NCBI GenBank assembly: GCA_030015575.1
Contig: JASDDO010000004.1
Span: forward strand, 319,494,654 to 319,558,653
Source: Agapanthus africanus
Lineage: Eukaryota; Streptophyta; Magnoliopsida; Asparagales; Amaryllidaceae
Length of the DNA stretch: 64,000 nt
Direction: 5' to 3'
Below the pieces are notes generated by a model, which ran no database searches, had not been told where the DNA came from, and saw only the letters and a program-made list of their open reading frames with translations. Each line of letters starts with the position of its first letter. Position 1 is the stretch's first letter. The position numbers and the translations under genes are program-made. Positions 1-11,785 of this stretch are shown here, piece after piece.

Positions 1-588
1 GTACCCAACTAAAACCTGTTTGCACGATTCCTTTGAGCCGTGGTACGATACTAATCAAAGCATAGTGGGAACTCACACAAGATAAATGACGATCTCAGGT
101 CGACAGACTAACCTATACACATGTCACCTGGGAACTGCTATATGACAATAGGTATAATACCAACTAGCACGTTCCCGGCGAGTCCGTCCACTGTACTTAT
201 AACCCAATGAGCACCTGTATACTATCTTAGGTGAATAAACTAACACCAATGGCTTGTGAGGCCTGGCCACCGCCCCTCGTCGGGGTCTCGATCAGTATAC
301 ACTAGTCTACACTGGAGTATCGATGCCCAGTCTCAATACTCCCACGACTAAGGACATTTAAGGATGTGCTTATAGAATCCAGCTCCAACGTATATGATCA
401 CTATAATAATGTTGGTTGTCAAGAAAGAATCCTAAGGGCGCTATCAACATGTATATGATGATAAAGACAAACCAGATAGTATACTATCATCTCGAGTAAG
501 ATTGTTCTACCAGTATAGGTCCTCCCTCAATCATCATAATCACCTGCCTGCGATTACGATAATTACCTTGAGGGCACTATAGCCAACA
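1..588 (-). repeat. A4: family A copia LTR, first 588 bp, cut by window edge
   Basis: Read on the minus strand this begins TGTTGGCTATAGTGCCCTCAAG at 588 and matches the start of the family A LTRs at 2018, 9771 and 22457 (same order of blocks, including the CCTCGTCGGGGTCTCGA block near 270-290 and the GGACGGACTCG-type block near 180). It is therefore the 5' part of a minus-strand family A LTR, and the rest of the element lies left of the window. It abuts coding sequence of copia element G at 589, so it inserted into G. The flanking pentamer 589-593 (GTCAT) is the expected half of the target duplication; the partner is outside the window. Confidence 0.85.
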
Positions 589-2017
589 GTCATATCAATG
601 CGACCAAACTAGCGAAGTTACATAAAGATGGATATTTGAATCCGTTTGAATTTACATCTTATGGAACTTTCCAGTTATGTCTCAAAGGAAAGATGACCAA
701 AACTCCGTTTACGGGACACGGAGAAAGAGCTACTGAACTCTTGGGACTGATACATAGTGATGTATCAGGTCCTATGTCTACACATGCCAGGAATGGTTCC
801 TCCAACTTCATTATATATACTGATGATCTCTCAAGATTCGGACATGTGTTCCTATTGAAATACAAATCTGAAGCTTTTAAGAAATTCAAGGAATATAAGA
901 ATGAACTAGAGAACCGTATGGGTAAAAGTATTAAAGTCCTTCGATCTGATCGGGGAGGAGAATACTTGAGCACGGAATTCCTAGACTATTTAAAAGAGAA
1001 TAGGTTTCTCTCTCAGCTTACTCCTCCGTATACACCACAACACAATGGAGTTTTGAAGCGGAGAAATCGCACCCTATTAGATATGGTGCGCTCTATGATG
1101 AGTGTTGCTGAGTTACCTATTTCCTTTTAGGGTTATGCACTTAAGACATCAGCATACCTATTGAATAGAGTTCCGAACAAATCCGTGCCTACCACTCCAT
1201 ATGAGATATGGTATGGGAAGAGACCATCACTTAAATGAATTAAAATATGGGGTTGTCCGGCCTCTGTTAAAAAGCAAAATCCAGACAAGCTCGATATATG
1301 GTCTGTTATGTGCAAGTTTGTAGGATACCCAAAGAATTCATATGGATATATCTTCTACCATACTGAGGAACAAAAAGTGTTTGTTTCTCAATATGCCACA
1401 TTTTTAGAAAAGGAATTTCTTGTGAAATAAATTAGTGGTAATGAGATAGAACTGGAAGAAGTTCCAGCTAAACAAACTATAACTGATGATTTGGTACAAC
1501 CGGAGGATTCAATAGTCCCCGACGAACCTCAGCCACTACACAGATCTAATAGGGTTCCTCATCTACCTAAGAGATACTACGGTTTTCTCATAGACGGTGG
1601 GAGCGAAGATTGCATCATTGAATATGATGACCCAACTAGTTTCGAGCAGGCCATCATAAGTGGGGACTCTGTGAAATGGCTGGATGCTATGCGATCTGAG
1701 ATGGAATCCATGTACACCAACAAAGTATGGACTTTGGAAGTTGCTCCTAAAGGGGTAAAACTCATTGGGCAAATGGATGTTTAAGAAGAAACTTGGTGTA
1801 AAAGGAAAGGTTGAGACCTTCAATGCTAGACTTGTTGCTAAAGGTTTTCGTCAACGACCAGGAGTCAATTATGATGAAACCTTTTCTCCTTTGGCTATGC
1901 TTAAGTCCATCAGGATCCTACTTACCATTGCTGCATACCAAGACTACGGAATCTGGCAGATGGACATCAAGACCTCTTTTCTAAATGGTGATTTAGAAGA
2001 GAGCATGTACATGACAC
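589..2017 (+). pseudogene. G: copia pol relic, part 1 (integrase zinc region, integrase core, start of RT)
   Basis: This is the oldest host element of the left block, a Ty1/copia pol of Angela-like type. Seen in order are a GAG-pre-integrase remnant (HIN..KLHKDGY, about 590-650), the integrase core with HSDVSGP, SDRGGEY and PYTPQHNG motifs (about 745-1130), the integrase tail and linker (about 1130-1480), and the RT start with ARLVAKGFRQRPGVNYDETFSP and WQMDIKTSFLNG (about 1820-2000). It closely parallels the minus-strand element J at 35800-37450. The relic is broken, with roughly half a dozen breaks in this part, and is interrupted at 2017 by element A1. It continues at 11786. The domain order is seen directly; lineage naming rests on the well-known Angela integrase signature. 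Confidence 0.9.
2013..2017. repeat. Target site duplication of A1, left copy (GACAC)
   Basis: GACAC directly precedes the TG of the A1 5' LTR and recurs directly after the CA of its 3' LTR at 11781-11785. Five-base duplications are typical of copia integrase. Confidence 0.92.
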
Positions 2018-4029
2018 TGTTGGATATAGTGCACTCAAAGTCAATTATTGGATCGCAGGCACGTGATTGCAATGATTGAGGGAGGACCTATGCCGGTAGG
2101 ACAGTCTCACTCAAGATGATAGTATGCTATCTGGTTTGTCTTTATCATCGTGTACATGCTTTAGATGACATTACAAATCACTATTACACGTTGATAGAGC
2201 CCATAGGATTCTTGCTTGACTACCAAAAGTATGATGGCGATCATATACGTGAGAGTTGGGTAGTCTATAAGCACATCCTTAAACTGTCCCTAGTCGTGGG
2301 AGTTTCACTACTGGGCATCGATACTCCATTAGTAGACTGGTGTATACAGTCGAAACCCCGACGAGGGGTGGTGGCCGGTCTCACAAGCCATTAATGTCAG
2401 TTAGTTCACCTAAGATGTATACAGGTGCTCATTGGGTTATGAATACACCGGACGGACTCGTTGGGAACATGCTAGTTAGTATTATACCTATCGTCAGATA
2501 GCAGTTCCCTGATGGCATGTGGACATGTTAGTCTATTGACCTGAGATCGTCATTTGTCTCGTGTGAGTTCCCACTGTACTTTGATTACTACGCTACCACG
2601 GCTCAAAGGAGTCGTGCAAACAGGTTTTAGTTGGCTACAGTCCCGAGCCGCATGGAGGCAGTGAGCGGATCAGCAGGGGATTCGTCTCTCCCTGTATTGG
2701 GGGTGAGATCGCACTGTGTCTGGAGAGCCATTACACAAAGTCCCTGGCCAGGACAAGTGAGATTTACTGGTAGATATTCCAGTAGTTTCTCTGGGTATTC
2801 TAGGCTACACTCCGACACGACTTATACCGCTATTGGGGGTCTGACGTTTACCAGCACCCTAAGCCGATATGCGATACTCATAGACGAACGGACCAGACTG
2901 TACGGATATTGTCACTGACAGGCTCAGTAGGGTTTCAGGATGAGTTCGCTCATCAGCTTCCCTTTCACTCAATACATGGGCAGCCGTTACGTACAGCTAG
3001 TACCACTGACGTACTTGTGGTTAAACCTACTGCCAGCGTATTGACGAGTCTTTAGAGTCCCCCGCAGAAAGTTTTCCCAAGTTCAGGAGAAACATTGTAG
3101 AGGCCGTATGGTTTTATGGTAGGGTTCGATCATATACGTGCACTAGTGCACGGATCATGATCGGACGGATCATACTAGTGGGCTTGGTTTAAGCCGGATC
3201 CTAGTATTAGATTGGTTGGATTACTTTCATCTCGTTGTATTCGTGTTCAGTCGGAATACGGATGTAGGTATGTATATACAGTTGAGGGGTATTCTCGTAA
3301 TCCATTACGAGTTTACTTTAGGGTTTCCATTTTATTCGGATTAAAACATTTGGTTTTAAATGTTTTATTAAGTGAATAAATTGTGACTCATTTCCTTTTT
3401 TGTAATGGTGCATTAATGAGGCATGAGCACACTTGGTGACTCATGGTTTTGTGCTAGATATTTGTGTGTGGGGGGGTGATATTTTTTGACAAGGGGGCTG
3501 CTGGAATTCATCAGGGGTATTTTTTGTGTGATGCTCACAAAACATCACAACACTCATACAAATTCAAAAAAAACTCATTTCTTTTGGTGCTCACAAGTTC
3601 TTCACTTCATGGCAACACTTCAACCTCCACTCTATCCCTCTCATGTGTTGAGAATTCTAGAGTGTATTGAGACAATGTAATCACACACTATCTCTACTTC
3701 ATCTTGGACATGTCGGCTAGCAAACTTCATGTCCGAGTTGCTTCGGTTTGAAGTGGGAGCCCGAATAAAGATTCCTCGACATGGAGCCACCTCGATGAGC
3801 GAGATCGGAGAGCGGACTTCGTTGGAGCAGCCGCGAGGAGTTTGGCGCAGAGATTGAAGACCGAAAGACACGGATTGATCGGAATAATCTTTCCAAACTC
3901 TTTTACAGTTTTCTAGTTTACGGTTAATGGAACGATCCAGGTTTTAAGGTTACGCTGGCGCCATTTTGAAAAAAATTTATTCCGCATTTGGCCTCGGATT
4001 GACGGCCAATGTGCTACCGTTGACTTACA
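2018..4029 (+). repeat. A1 5' LTR (2012 bp)
   Basis: It begins TGTTGGATATAGTG and ends GACTTACA, directly followed by the primer binding site. It matches 9771-11780 throughout. It carries the LTR core shared by all copia families in this window: the GAGTCTTTAGAGTCCC block near 3046 and the TTTAAGCCGGATCCTAGTATT block near 3188. The last 350 bp include a GAGCGAGATCGGAGAGCGGACTTC-type block (about 3796-3820) also seen in A1's 3' LTR. Confidence 0.93.
3269..3280 (+). promoter_or_regulatory. Candidate LTR TATA-like block
   Basis: TATGTATATACA lies at the same place, just after a GGAATACGGATG-type block, in the A1, A2 and H LTRs (near 3269, 11023, 13543, 20391 and 23705). This conservation across families with otherwise different LTRs makes it a candidate core promoter, but no transcript start can be seen from sequence. 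J does not keep it clearly. Confidence 0.35.
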
Positions 4030-4042
4030 TGGTATCAGAGCC
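4030..4042 (+). other. A1 primer binding site
   Basis: TGGTATCAGAGCC directly follows the 5' LTR. It is complementary to the 3' end of plant initiator Met tRNA, the usual primer of copia elements of this lineage. Confidence 0.9.
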
Positions 4043-6429
4043 AAACTATTAACCGTTTACTAGTTGGTTTAGACGATGTTAAAGTATCAAAATCGAAACA
4101 GACCCGAAACATCACCCGATACATGGCAGTTTCTATTGAATTTCAAAGTGTCTTCTAAAATTATTTAAACAACTGCAGAAGACTACTTAGATGAATAATA
4201 GAACACACTGCAAACACAATCCCATAAGTCAAAAATTGGACCGACCACATTGGCCAAAATACCGATGAGGCCGGCTACTTTTTACCTTCTGGGTTAGAAT
4301 TTTTCAGTGTGATTTAGTCTCTGTAATGTTGGTTCAGTAGTATTGTTTGTTTAGCCCAGTTTAGATATGGTTTTATCTAGTTGTTTGGGGCTATTCGGGG
4401 GTTATTTCGAACTCGATAATTTTTAACATTGTTTAAAGTTTGCAGTACAAACATTTCTATCTGCGACCGTGAATGTCATTCGAGCGGTAAATCTTTTCTA
4501 ATCGCTATAGTCCTTTTAGACGGGTTTGCGAACGTGATATTCATGTTGATGTTCTGTGTTGTGCTGTGTTGTTGCAGATTTGTCGTGGTGGATAGCTTTC
4601 ATGCAATGGTAGTGCAGTTTGGATATATTTGTCATTTGATATCGCGGGGCGAGTGTCCGACATGTGGACTGCCGTCACTGCCTGTTTGTATATTATTTTT
4701 TTAGGGCACGACCGGGTTGAGGTCGATGTACCCGTTGTACATATTTTCTTTTCTGTACTAGGATTACCCCGCGGTGGAGTGCATGGATATCTGGTTTCTA
4801 AAGGGCAACGGGCCCGCATCTCATGGCTTTGAGACGGAGGAGGCTTCACTCTAGAATTGGCGGGCTATTCTCCGCATTCGTAGGGGGTATAGGTTGACCC
4901 ATGGAGGGGTGCTCAAGTTACTGGATTCCATGAAGTGCTGGGTGGTCCATTCACATTACTGAAGGGGGCTGCCTCGATTCTTGTTTTGGCGGGTAACTTG
5001 TCGTGCTCATAGGGGTTTAGGTTTTCATTGTACAGGTTATTCGCACGACCAGGGGAACGTCGTGTTTCACTTGTGGCTCAAAGGAAACCCGGGGCTCCCA
5101 AATTATCTGTATTGTTCTGTGATGCTTATTACTTTTCTGTGATATTGCATTTATCACGCCTGGAGCGATTATTATATATTGATATATATACTAGTAGATG
5201 TTGTATATGTTTTACACCCATGCTAGTCCAGTCTCCGCTCTGTCGTTAGTTAAGTAACCTAGCGGGTGATGACGGGACCCAGTGGCGAATGCGGATGGTA
5301 TATACGTACATTATATTTTCGTTTTTTTGTGGTGTGATTAATTGATGGGACTGCATTGATTCTAATCAATGCAAGGAAAGCAGACCTATTCGATATTGTT
5401 GGAACAATTTTCAAAAATCTGTTATTGAAAGGACGTTCTCTTTTGGTTTGCACAGTGGTATTCGGTTATGAATATCCAGCACCTCATTCGACGAGGAAAG
5501 GGCCGAGATCCCTTCTGCGGGAGTGACCCTTTGGACAGAAGTTTATGTCAGGCTAATAACTTCACTATAGTCGATTACTTTTTGTTTTGCATCACGGTAT
5601 TCAGTTGGAATATCCTGCACCTCATTCCAAGAGGAAAGAGCCGAGATCGCTTCACCGGGAGTGACCTCTTTAGCAAAGGTTTTCGCCACTATATATTTTT
5701 AAAAAGCTATCCGGTTCCTTCAACGATATCGAGTTCATTACGTTAAAGGTTTTTCGCCAAAAACCATTCGTAGCCCTCTGTCATTTCAGATAGGTAGCGC
5801 TTAGTATTCAAGCTATGTATGTTGGCCTTCGTCAAGGCATAGTGTATGGTAGCTATTTGTTACTTTTCTGTTGCATAGATAGATGCGTTGGTTTGGGACA
5901 GTCGTACTACTATTTTAGCCTTCGTGAAGGGTATGTACGATGGGTTCAAATTAACCTGGATAATGACGGGTAGAACTTGACATGTGACTTGTGATATGTT
6001 GGCCTTCGTCAAGGTCATAAGAGCATAGGGTAAAAATCACATCGGGAGTTTCTAAAGAAACTGAAACTTACCTGGCATGCGCATACCTTATGGAGTGTGA
6101 TAAGGTGAGTGGATTCCATCGCGTTATCATGCGATGATAGTTGGATCTCGATTCGCACTGATGAGTTGGTTTACTCCTTGGGTTATCCCGTCTAATTCTT
6201 CTTTCAGGTTTGGAGGAGAATTTGAGGATACAGTGGGAGACATCCTGATTAGATACGATGATTAACTATTCTGATCTAGGTTAGTGTGCACGCAGAGTGT
6301 TTCTTTTTTCTCTCTCTCTCTCTCTATGGCAACTTCCATGGCCCGACCCTAGACTATAACTTAGTAACCTAGTTAACCGAACTTTCTTAAAACACTGGCT
6401 TTTGGATTGTCTTAGTTGCATACATCATT
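4043..6429 (+). other. A1 leader region, no gene
   Basis: About 2.4 kb of leader between primer site and the tandem duplication. Blocks of it recur in A2 (24520-26910), in A3 on the minus strand (15340-16500) and, more divergent, in J on the minus strand (38880-40590), for example the GGCCTTCGTCAAGG repeats near 5825, 5920 and 6001 and the TATTCGG..GAATATCCAGCACCTCATTCGACGAGG block near 5460. The short open frames here are not conserved as proteins and I treat them as chance. A short (TC)n run lies at about 6309-6326. Confidence 0.75.
4800..5030 (+). repeat. Duplicated leader module, period about 130 bp
   Basis: Two imperfect copies lie in tandem. Each ends in a TTGGCGGG..(C)GC.CTCGTAGGG-type block, at about 4857 and 4986. 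The same pair is present in A2 (about 25270-25500) and in A3 on the minus strand (about 15520-15760). H (15130-15255) and J (39765-39895, minus) have only one copy, so the duplication marks family A. Confidence 0.6.
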
Positions 6430-7265
6430 GCAACTCCTTCTTTTACCCTTTACATTTCTCCAGAACACCCCGTATCACTACGAACATCCACTTCCATTGG
6501 ATAAATCCATCGTCTGGTTATATACTACCTCAAAGGGACTAGTTCCAGATTCGAGGATGGATTCTGGTTCTGGAGAGATTGAATAGGACTATTCAGTTGT
6601 CTTTTCCTTTTATCTTCTCTCAGGTTGTGAGTACTCCTAGGATTAGGAGAGTACACCTATTACGCTTATTGGATAGTCTTTTTCCAATCCATAGGCAGGT
6701 GCCAAAAGGTAGGGAAAGAAGAAAACCAATTAGCCTAAGTGTGGTGTGCAGAAGATAATAAGTAAAGACAAATAAAGGGATTAGAAAGAGGGCAAAGTAA
6801 ACTGCGACCGCTATCATTCACGACAAAACCGCGTATTTCATCGCCACTCCTACTTCACCTTTGTATTTCTCCAAAATACCCTGTATCACTATGAAGATCC
6901 ACAGTTATTTGATAATCCATCGTATGGTTATATACGAACCCAGAGGAACTTGTTCCAGTACAAGGATGGATTCTGGTTCAGGAGAAACAGGAATAAGGTT
7001 TATTCAGTTGTCTTTTATCTTTACCTTCTCTCACGTTGTGAGTACTCCGAGGATTAGGAGAGTACACCTATTATGCTTATTGGATAGTCTCCTTCCAAAC
7101 CATAGGCTGGTGATGAACGGTAGGGAAGGATGAAAACCATTTAGCCTAAGGGTGGTGTACAGATGGTAATGACTAAAGACAAATAAATGGATTTGGAGAG
7201 ATGGCAAAGAAATATGGTTATTGTCATGAATCTGGATAATAGAAGAGGCATTAATAGGAATACCC
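6430..7265 (+). repeat. Tandem duplication of about 410 bp in family A interior
   Basis: The stretch from about 6450 (CTCCAGAACACCCCGTATCACTACG) is repeated from about 6858 (CTCCAAAATACCCTGTATCACTATG). Both copies contain a GGATGGATTCTGGTTC block (about 6554 and 6963), a GATTAGGAGAGTACACCTATTA block and a GTAAAGACAAATAAA block. A2 has the same duplication at about 26920-27660, so it was present in the common ancestor. I see no coding potential kept in both units. Confidence 0.8.
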
Positions 7266-8084
7266 GGATACCCATTCGAAACATATTCATGTTTCAGTTT
7301 CACTATGCATTGTTAATAGAAAACTGATTTCCTAATTAGATACTTACTCCAGGGTATGTATTTACCAGGTCTGATTCTCACATCTGTATGGTTTTATAGA
7401 TGATGAGTAGGAGTAAGTTATTGGGAATTAGGTGATCATCATCATTATATCAGAATTCGTTGTAATTGGTGATATTTGATGAAATCGCCTGGGTTTTTGC
7501 CGGACGGCAGATTTTTGGTTTTGAATATCCGTTGTTATGCACCAATTTCAAACTGATATATCTGTACGTTTATTTTATAAAGTGAGATATAACTTTTTGA
7601 AATTATGTCCATGATATTTACCTATATCAGTTGATGGTTCGGTAAGGAGTATTCGACAGCGGTGTAATTCTTCATAAGCATAATACATTTTTCAACCTAC
7701 GACGCACAGGGTTTGAGTTATTAAACTCAAGGGACTTATACAAAATATTGTATGTTGTCCAGTGTCCATTAGGATAAAGGGGTTGGTCCTCGTACTATAT
7801 TCTGTTTACTTGTGACTTCTCAATTTTTAGACAAGTGTTTCGTAAAAATACAACGTCCAAGTTTTGAGAAGTTATAGGTATAAGAATAAAGAAGAGAACC
7901 ATGTGTTGCAAGTATCAGGATTCTTCAAGGTGATCGAACATGTAGATACTTGTGTTTGGTATTCAGTTGATAGTAATGGTTTTGAGAACTTGCTTCTCTT
8001 TCAGGTTACTCATAATTGGATGCGCTCCTAAGTTGAGTAATGCTGATCGGCCTCTCTCCATTTTTTTGACATGCACTGGAAACA
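7266..8084 (+). other. A1 interior without recognisable gene
   Basis: Sequence shared with A2 (about 27680-28545) but with no reading frame conserved between the two and no copia motif I recognise. It probably derives from the gag to early pol part of the ancestor, judged only from its place ahead of the integrase tail relic. Confidence 0.5.
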
Positions 8085-9757
8085 TCTGCATGATTTGAAT
8101 CTAGTTCAAATTAAATCAGTGCATCTGTTTCTATATTGTATATAGAATGGATCATATCTTGATGATGTTAAGGTATATGGAGTCGTCCGGCTTATGCTTA
8201 AAACCAGACTCTGGATAACTCAAGGCACATTTCTGTAATGACTGTTTGTGGGTTATCCCGGGCTATGACGAGGGTTAACTTTCTACCATCTGGAAGATCA
8301 ATAGAGATATTGTTCTTAACTCGCCACAGTTTTAGTAAAATAGACTTTTTCAGAAAACAGTAGTGGGAGTATGGTAGAACTGGAAGTGATTCCAGAACCG
8401 CAAATGATTACTGAAAATTTAATAGGAAAGATTTAATCAGGTTTGACGTTCCATTAGCCACTCCGCAGATATAATGGGTAACCTCAGGCGCCCGAGAGGT
8501 ACTTCGGTATCCTCAAAGACGGCGACAGGGAGGTCTTTGTTTACCCAGACAAGACACTACAGTTGTTCGATTCTGTGAGACCCGGCAGGAGGATGAGTAT
8601 AGCGTCGTTCTAAACTAGATTTAGAAGTGCACGTGTTTATGACTCTGTCAGAGGGTTGTCATAGTCAGTGGGAGCAGCGGAAGCATAGTGGACAAGTAGC
8701 TTGTGTCTATTTATAGACTAAAGCAGATATAGAGGAGATATATCATCTATTTTTGATGTGACAGTCATAGTTTATGACTTCTTCAGAAAAAGAGATGGAT
8801 CTGTTAAGAAGGTAGTAGGGTATGATATCCTGGTTTTTGGATGACATACACTTTATAGGAAGTAAAATTCCTATCCTACAATCGGTTATACTGTGGTTGT
8901 CACACAGTGGTTTCTCCATATAGGATATGGATATAATATTAAGCATTCTGGTTACTAGATCTATAGTTTTAGTTCTAGATTTGGGTAGTGTCCCAATCTG
9001 GGTACTTAGACAATATTCTAAAGGTGTTTTAGAATGGACGACTCCTGGCATGGTAGTAAACCTGCAGGTGATGGAGTCACCCACTCTAAAGGTGTCTTAT
9101 AGACTAAAGAGGGGAGGGATGTGCATGATTGGAATATCACTTGCTTAGGTAGTTGAGTCAATCATGAGATGTCAAGTACTATACCAGATGTTGTTATTGC
9201 ACTAGCTACAATAAGTTGATATTAATCCAATCCTAGAGAAATATTCGGAAGCAGTTTTATGAACATAAGTATATGTTCTATGGATTTGATAATGACTGCC
9301 TCCTTCAGGAGATAGTTATCATTCCAGACTTCTAAGGTGACCTGGATGACAGAGTGACTGTCAGAGTTATAGTTTTCCCTCTGACGAGGGGCAGTAGTTT
9401 GGACTGGTGGTCCAAGAGGATACTGAAGGAGGCGTGGCGCAAGATATTGATTAAATTCAGTTGACGATACACTCTAAGAATTTTGATGGATTTGGAGTTC
9501 ATTTGTGAACTGGGTCCCATCAGATATCCAGACATATTCTAAGAAAGGTATTGCTCATTTCGGGAGATGGATTTCTCCGCGAACTTGAGATAAAGAGAGA
9601 TATAGAAAGAAACATCAGAGCAGATCCACTCACTGATGCTATTTCTTGAACGCAAGAGTTTCACAAACAAGCTTTGTGAGACCGATCAGTAGAGAAATTT
9701 GGTGTTCAGTATCACACGGGCTGTGAGAATGGGACATCGTAATAATTAGCCTTAAGT
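8085..9757 (+). pseudogene. A1 collapsed copia pol remnant
   Basis: Short blocks keep the order of a copia pol but are packed into far less space than in element J. Seen in order are an integrase-tail block (about 8085-8350, counterpart of J's KSVPTTPYQMW to FVGYPKNS), the linker before RT (about 8370-8560, E.EVIPEP and PERYFG), an RT block after GSSG (about 8670-8730), a block matching J's FDFIK..DEPCIY to LVLYVD stretch (about 8760-8880), an LSQS-like block (about 8990) and an RNase H tail ending in an ADPLT-like block (about 9615-9635). The relic is broken many times and cannot encode an enzyme. A2 carries the same collapsed form as far as it runs, which is the main reason to call family A non-autonomous. 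Confidence 0.72.
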
Positions 9758-9770
9758 GCAAGTGGGAGAT
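9758..9770 (+). other. A1 polypurine tract
   Basis: The purine-rich CAAGTGGGAGAT stretch lies directly before the TG of the 3' LTR; the same tract precedes the 3' LTRs of G (21834-21846) and J (minus strand, 34781-34795). Confidence 0.85.
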
Positions 9771-11780
9771 TGTTGGATATAGTGCCCTCAAAGTCAATTA
9801 TTGGATCGCAGGCACGTGATTGCGATGATTGAGGGAGGACCTATGTCGGTAGGACAATCTTACTCGAGATGATAGTATGCTATCTAATTTGTCTTTATCA
9901 TCCTGTACATGCTTTAGGTGACATTACAGATCACTATTACAAATTGATAGAGCCTATAGGATTCTCGCTTGACTACCAGCAGTATGATGGCGGTCATATA
10001 CGTGAGAGTTGGGTAGTCTATAAGCACATCCTTAAAGTGTCCCTAGTCATGGGAGTTTCGAGACTAGGCATCGATACTCCATTAGTAGACTAGTGTATAC
10101 AGTCGAGACCCTGACGAGGGGCGGTGGCCATTCTCACAAGCCGTTGGAGTCAGTTAGTTCACCTAATATATATAAAAGTGCTCATTAGGTTTTGAGTACA
10201 CCGGACGGACTCGCCGGGAACATGCTAGTTGGTATTATACCAGTCGTCAGATAGCAATTCCCTGGTGGCATGTGTACAGGTTATTATATCGACCTGAGAT
10301 CGTCATTTATCTCGTGTGAGTTTCCACTATGCTTTGATTACTACCCTACCACGGCTCAAAGGAGTCGTGCAAACAGGTCTTACTTGGGTACACTCCCGAG
10401 CCATATAGAGGAAGTGAGCGGATCGGCAGGGGATTCGTGTCTCCCGGTATTGGGGGTGAGATCGCACTGTTTCTGGAGAGCCATTACACAAAGTTCCTGG
10501 CCAGGGCAAGCGAGATTTTCTGGTAGGTATTCCTGTAGTTTCTAAGGGTGTTCTGGGCTACACTCTGACACGACTTATACCGCTATTGGGGGTCTGACGT
10601 TTACCAGCCCCCCAGGCCGATATGCGATACTCATAGACAAACGGACCGGACTGTATGAATATTGTCACTGACAGGCTCAGTAGGGTTTCAGGATGAGTTC
10701 ACTCATCAGCTTCCCTTTCACTCAATACATGGGCAGCCGTTACGTACAGCTAGTACCACTGATGTGCTTGTGGTTAAACCCATTGCCAGCGTATTGACGA
10801 GTCTTTTGGGTCCCCCACAGAAAGTTTTCCCAAGTTCGGGCAAAACATTGTAGAGGCCGTATGGTTTTATGGCAGGGTTCGATCATATACGTGCACTAGT
10901 GCACTGGTCATGATCGGACGGATCGTACTAGCGGGTTTTTGTTTAAGCCGAATCCTAGTATTAGATTGGTTGGATTACTTTCATCTCGTTGTATTCGTAT
11001 TCAGTCGGAATATGGATGCAGGTATGTATATACAGGTGAGGGGTATTCTCGTAATCCGTTACGAGTTTACTTTAGGGATTCCATTTCATTTGAATTAAAA
11101 CATTTGGTTTTAAATGTTTTATTAAGTGAAGAAATTGTGACTCATTTCCTTTTTTGGAATAGTTCATTAATGAGGCATGGGCACACTTAGTGACTCATGG
11201 TTTTGTGCTAGATATTTGTGGGGGGTGATATTTTTTGACAAGGGGGCTGCTGGAATTCTGCAGGGGTATTTTTTGTGTGATGCTCACAAAACATCACAAC
11301 ACTCACATAAATTCAAATAAAAAGCTCATTTCTTTTGGTGCTCACAAGTTCTTCACTTCATGGAAACACTTCAACCTCCACTCTATCCATTTCATGTGTT
11401 GAGAATCCTAGAGTGTATTGAGACAATGTAATCACACACTATCTCTACTTCATATTGGACATGTCGGCTAGCAAACTTCATGTCCGAGTTTCTTCAGTTT
11501 GAAGCGGGAGCTCGTATAAAGATCCCTCGACGTGGAGACACCTCGATGAGCGAGATCGGAGAGCGGACTTCGTTGGAGTAGCTGTGAGGAGTTTCGCGCA
11601 GACATTGAAGACCGAAGGACACGGATCGATCAGTATAATCTCTCCAAACTCTTTTAAAGTTTTCTATTTTACGATTAATGGAACGATCCGGGTTTTAAGG
11701 TTACGCTAGTGCCATTTTGAAAAAGTTTTATTCCGCATTTGGCCTCGGATTGACGGCCGGGGCGCTACCGTAGACTTACA
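9771..11780 (+). repeat. A1 3' LTR (2010 bp)
   Basis: It begins TGTTGGATATAGTGCCC and ends AGACTTACA, is collinear with the 5' LTR over its whole length, and is followed by GACAC, the second copy of the target duplication. Confidence 0.93.
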
Positions 11781-11785
11781 GACAC
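11781..11785. repeat. Target site duplication of A1, right copy (GACAC)
   Basis: This matches 2013-2017. The RT sequence of element G resumes immediately after it. Confidence 0.92.

Larger units (their letters stand above)
2018..11780 (+). mobile_element. A1: full-length family A copia-type element, non-autonomous fossil
   Basis: The element is 9763 bp with two LTRs (2018-4029 and 9771-11780), a primer binding site next to the 5' LTR, a polypurine tract next to the 3' LTR, and a perfect 5-bp target duplication (GACAC). It lies inside the RT region of element G. The interior is a long leader, a tandem duplication of about 410 bp, and a strongly collapsed copia pol remnant near the 3' end; no gag-pol frame survives. 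The same interior plan is seen in A2, so the collapse predates the separation of the two copies. The LTRs differ at about 13 of the first 175 positions by eye (about 7%), suggesting insertion a few million years ago under usual plant rates. Confidence 0.93.
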
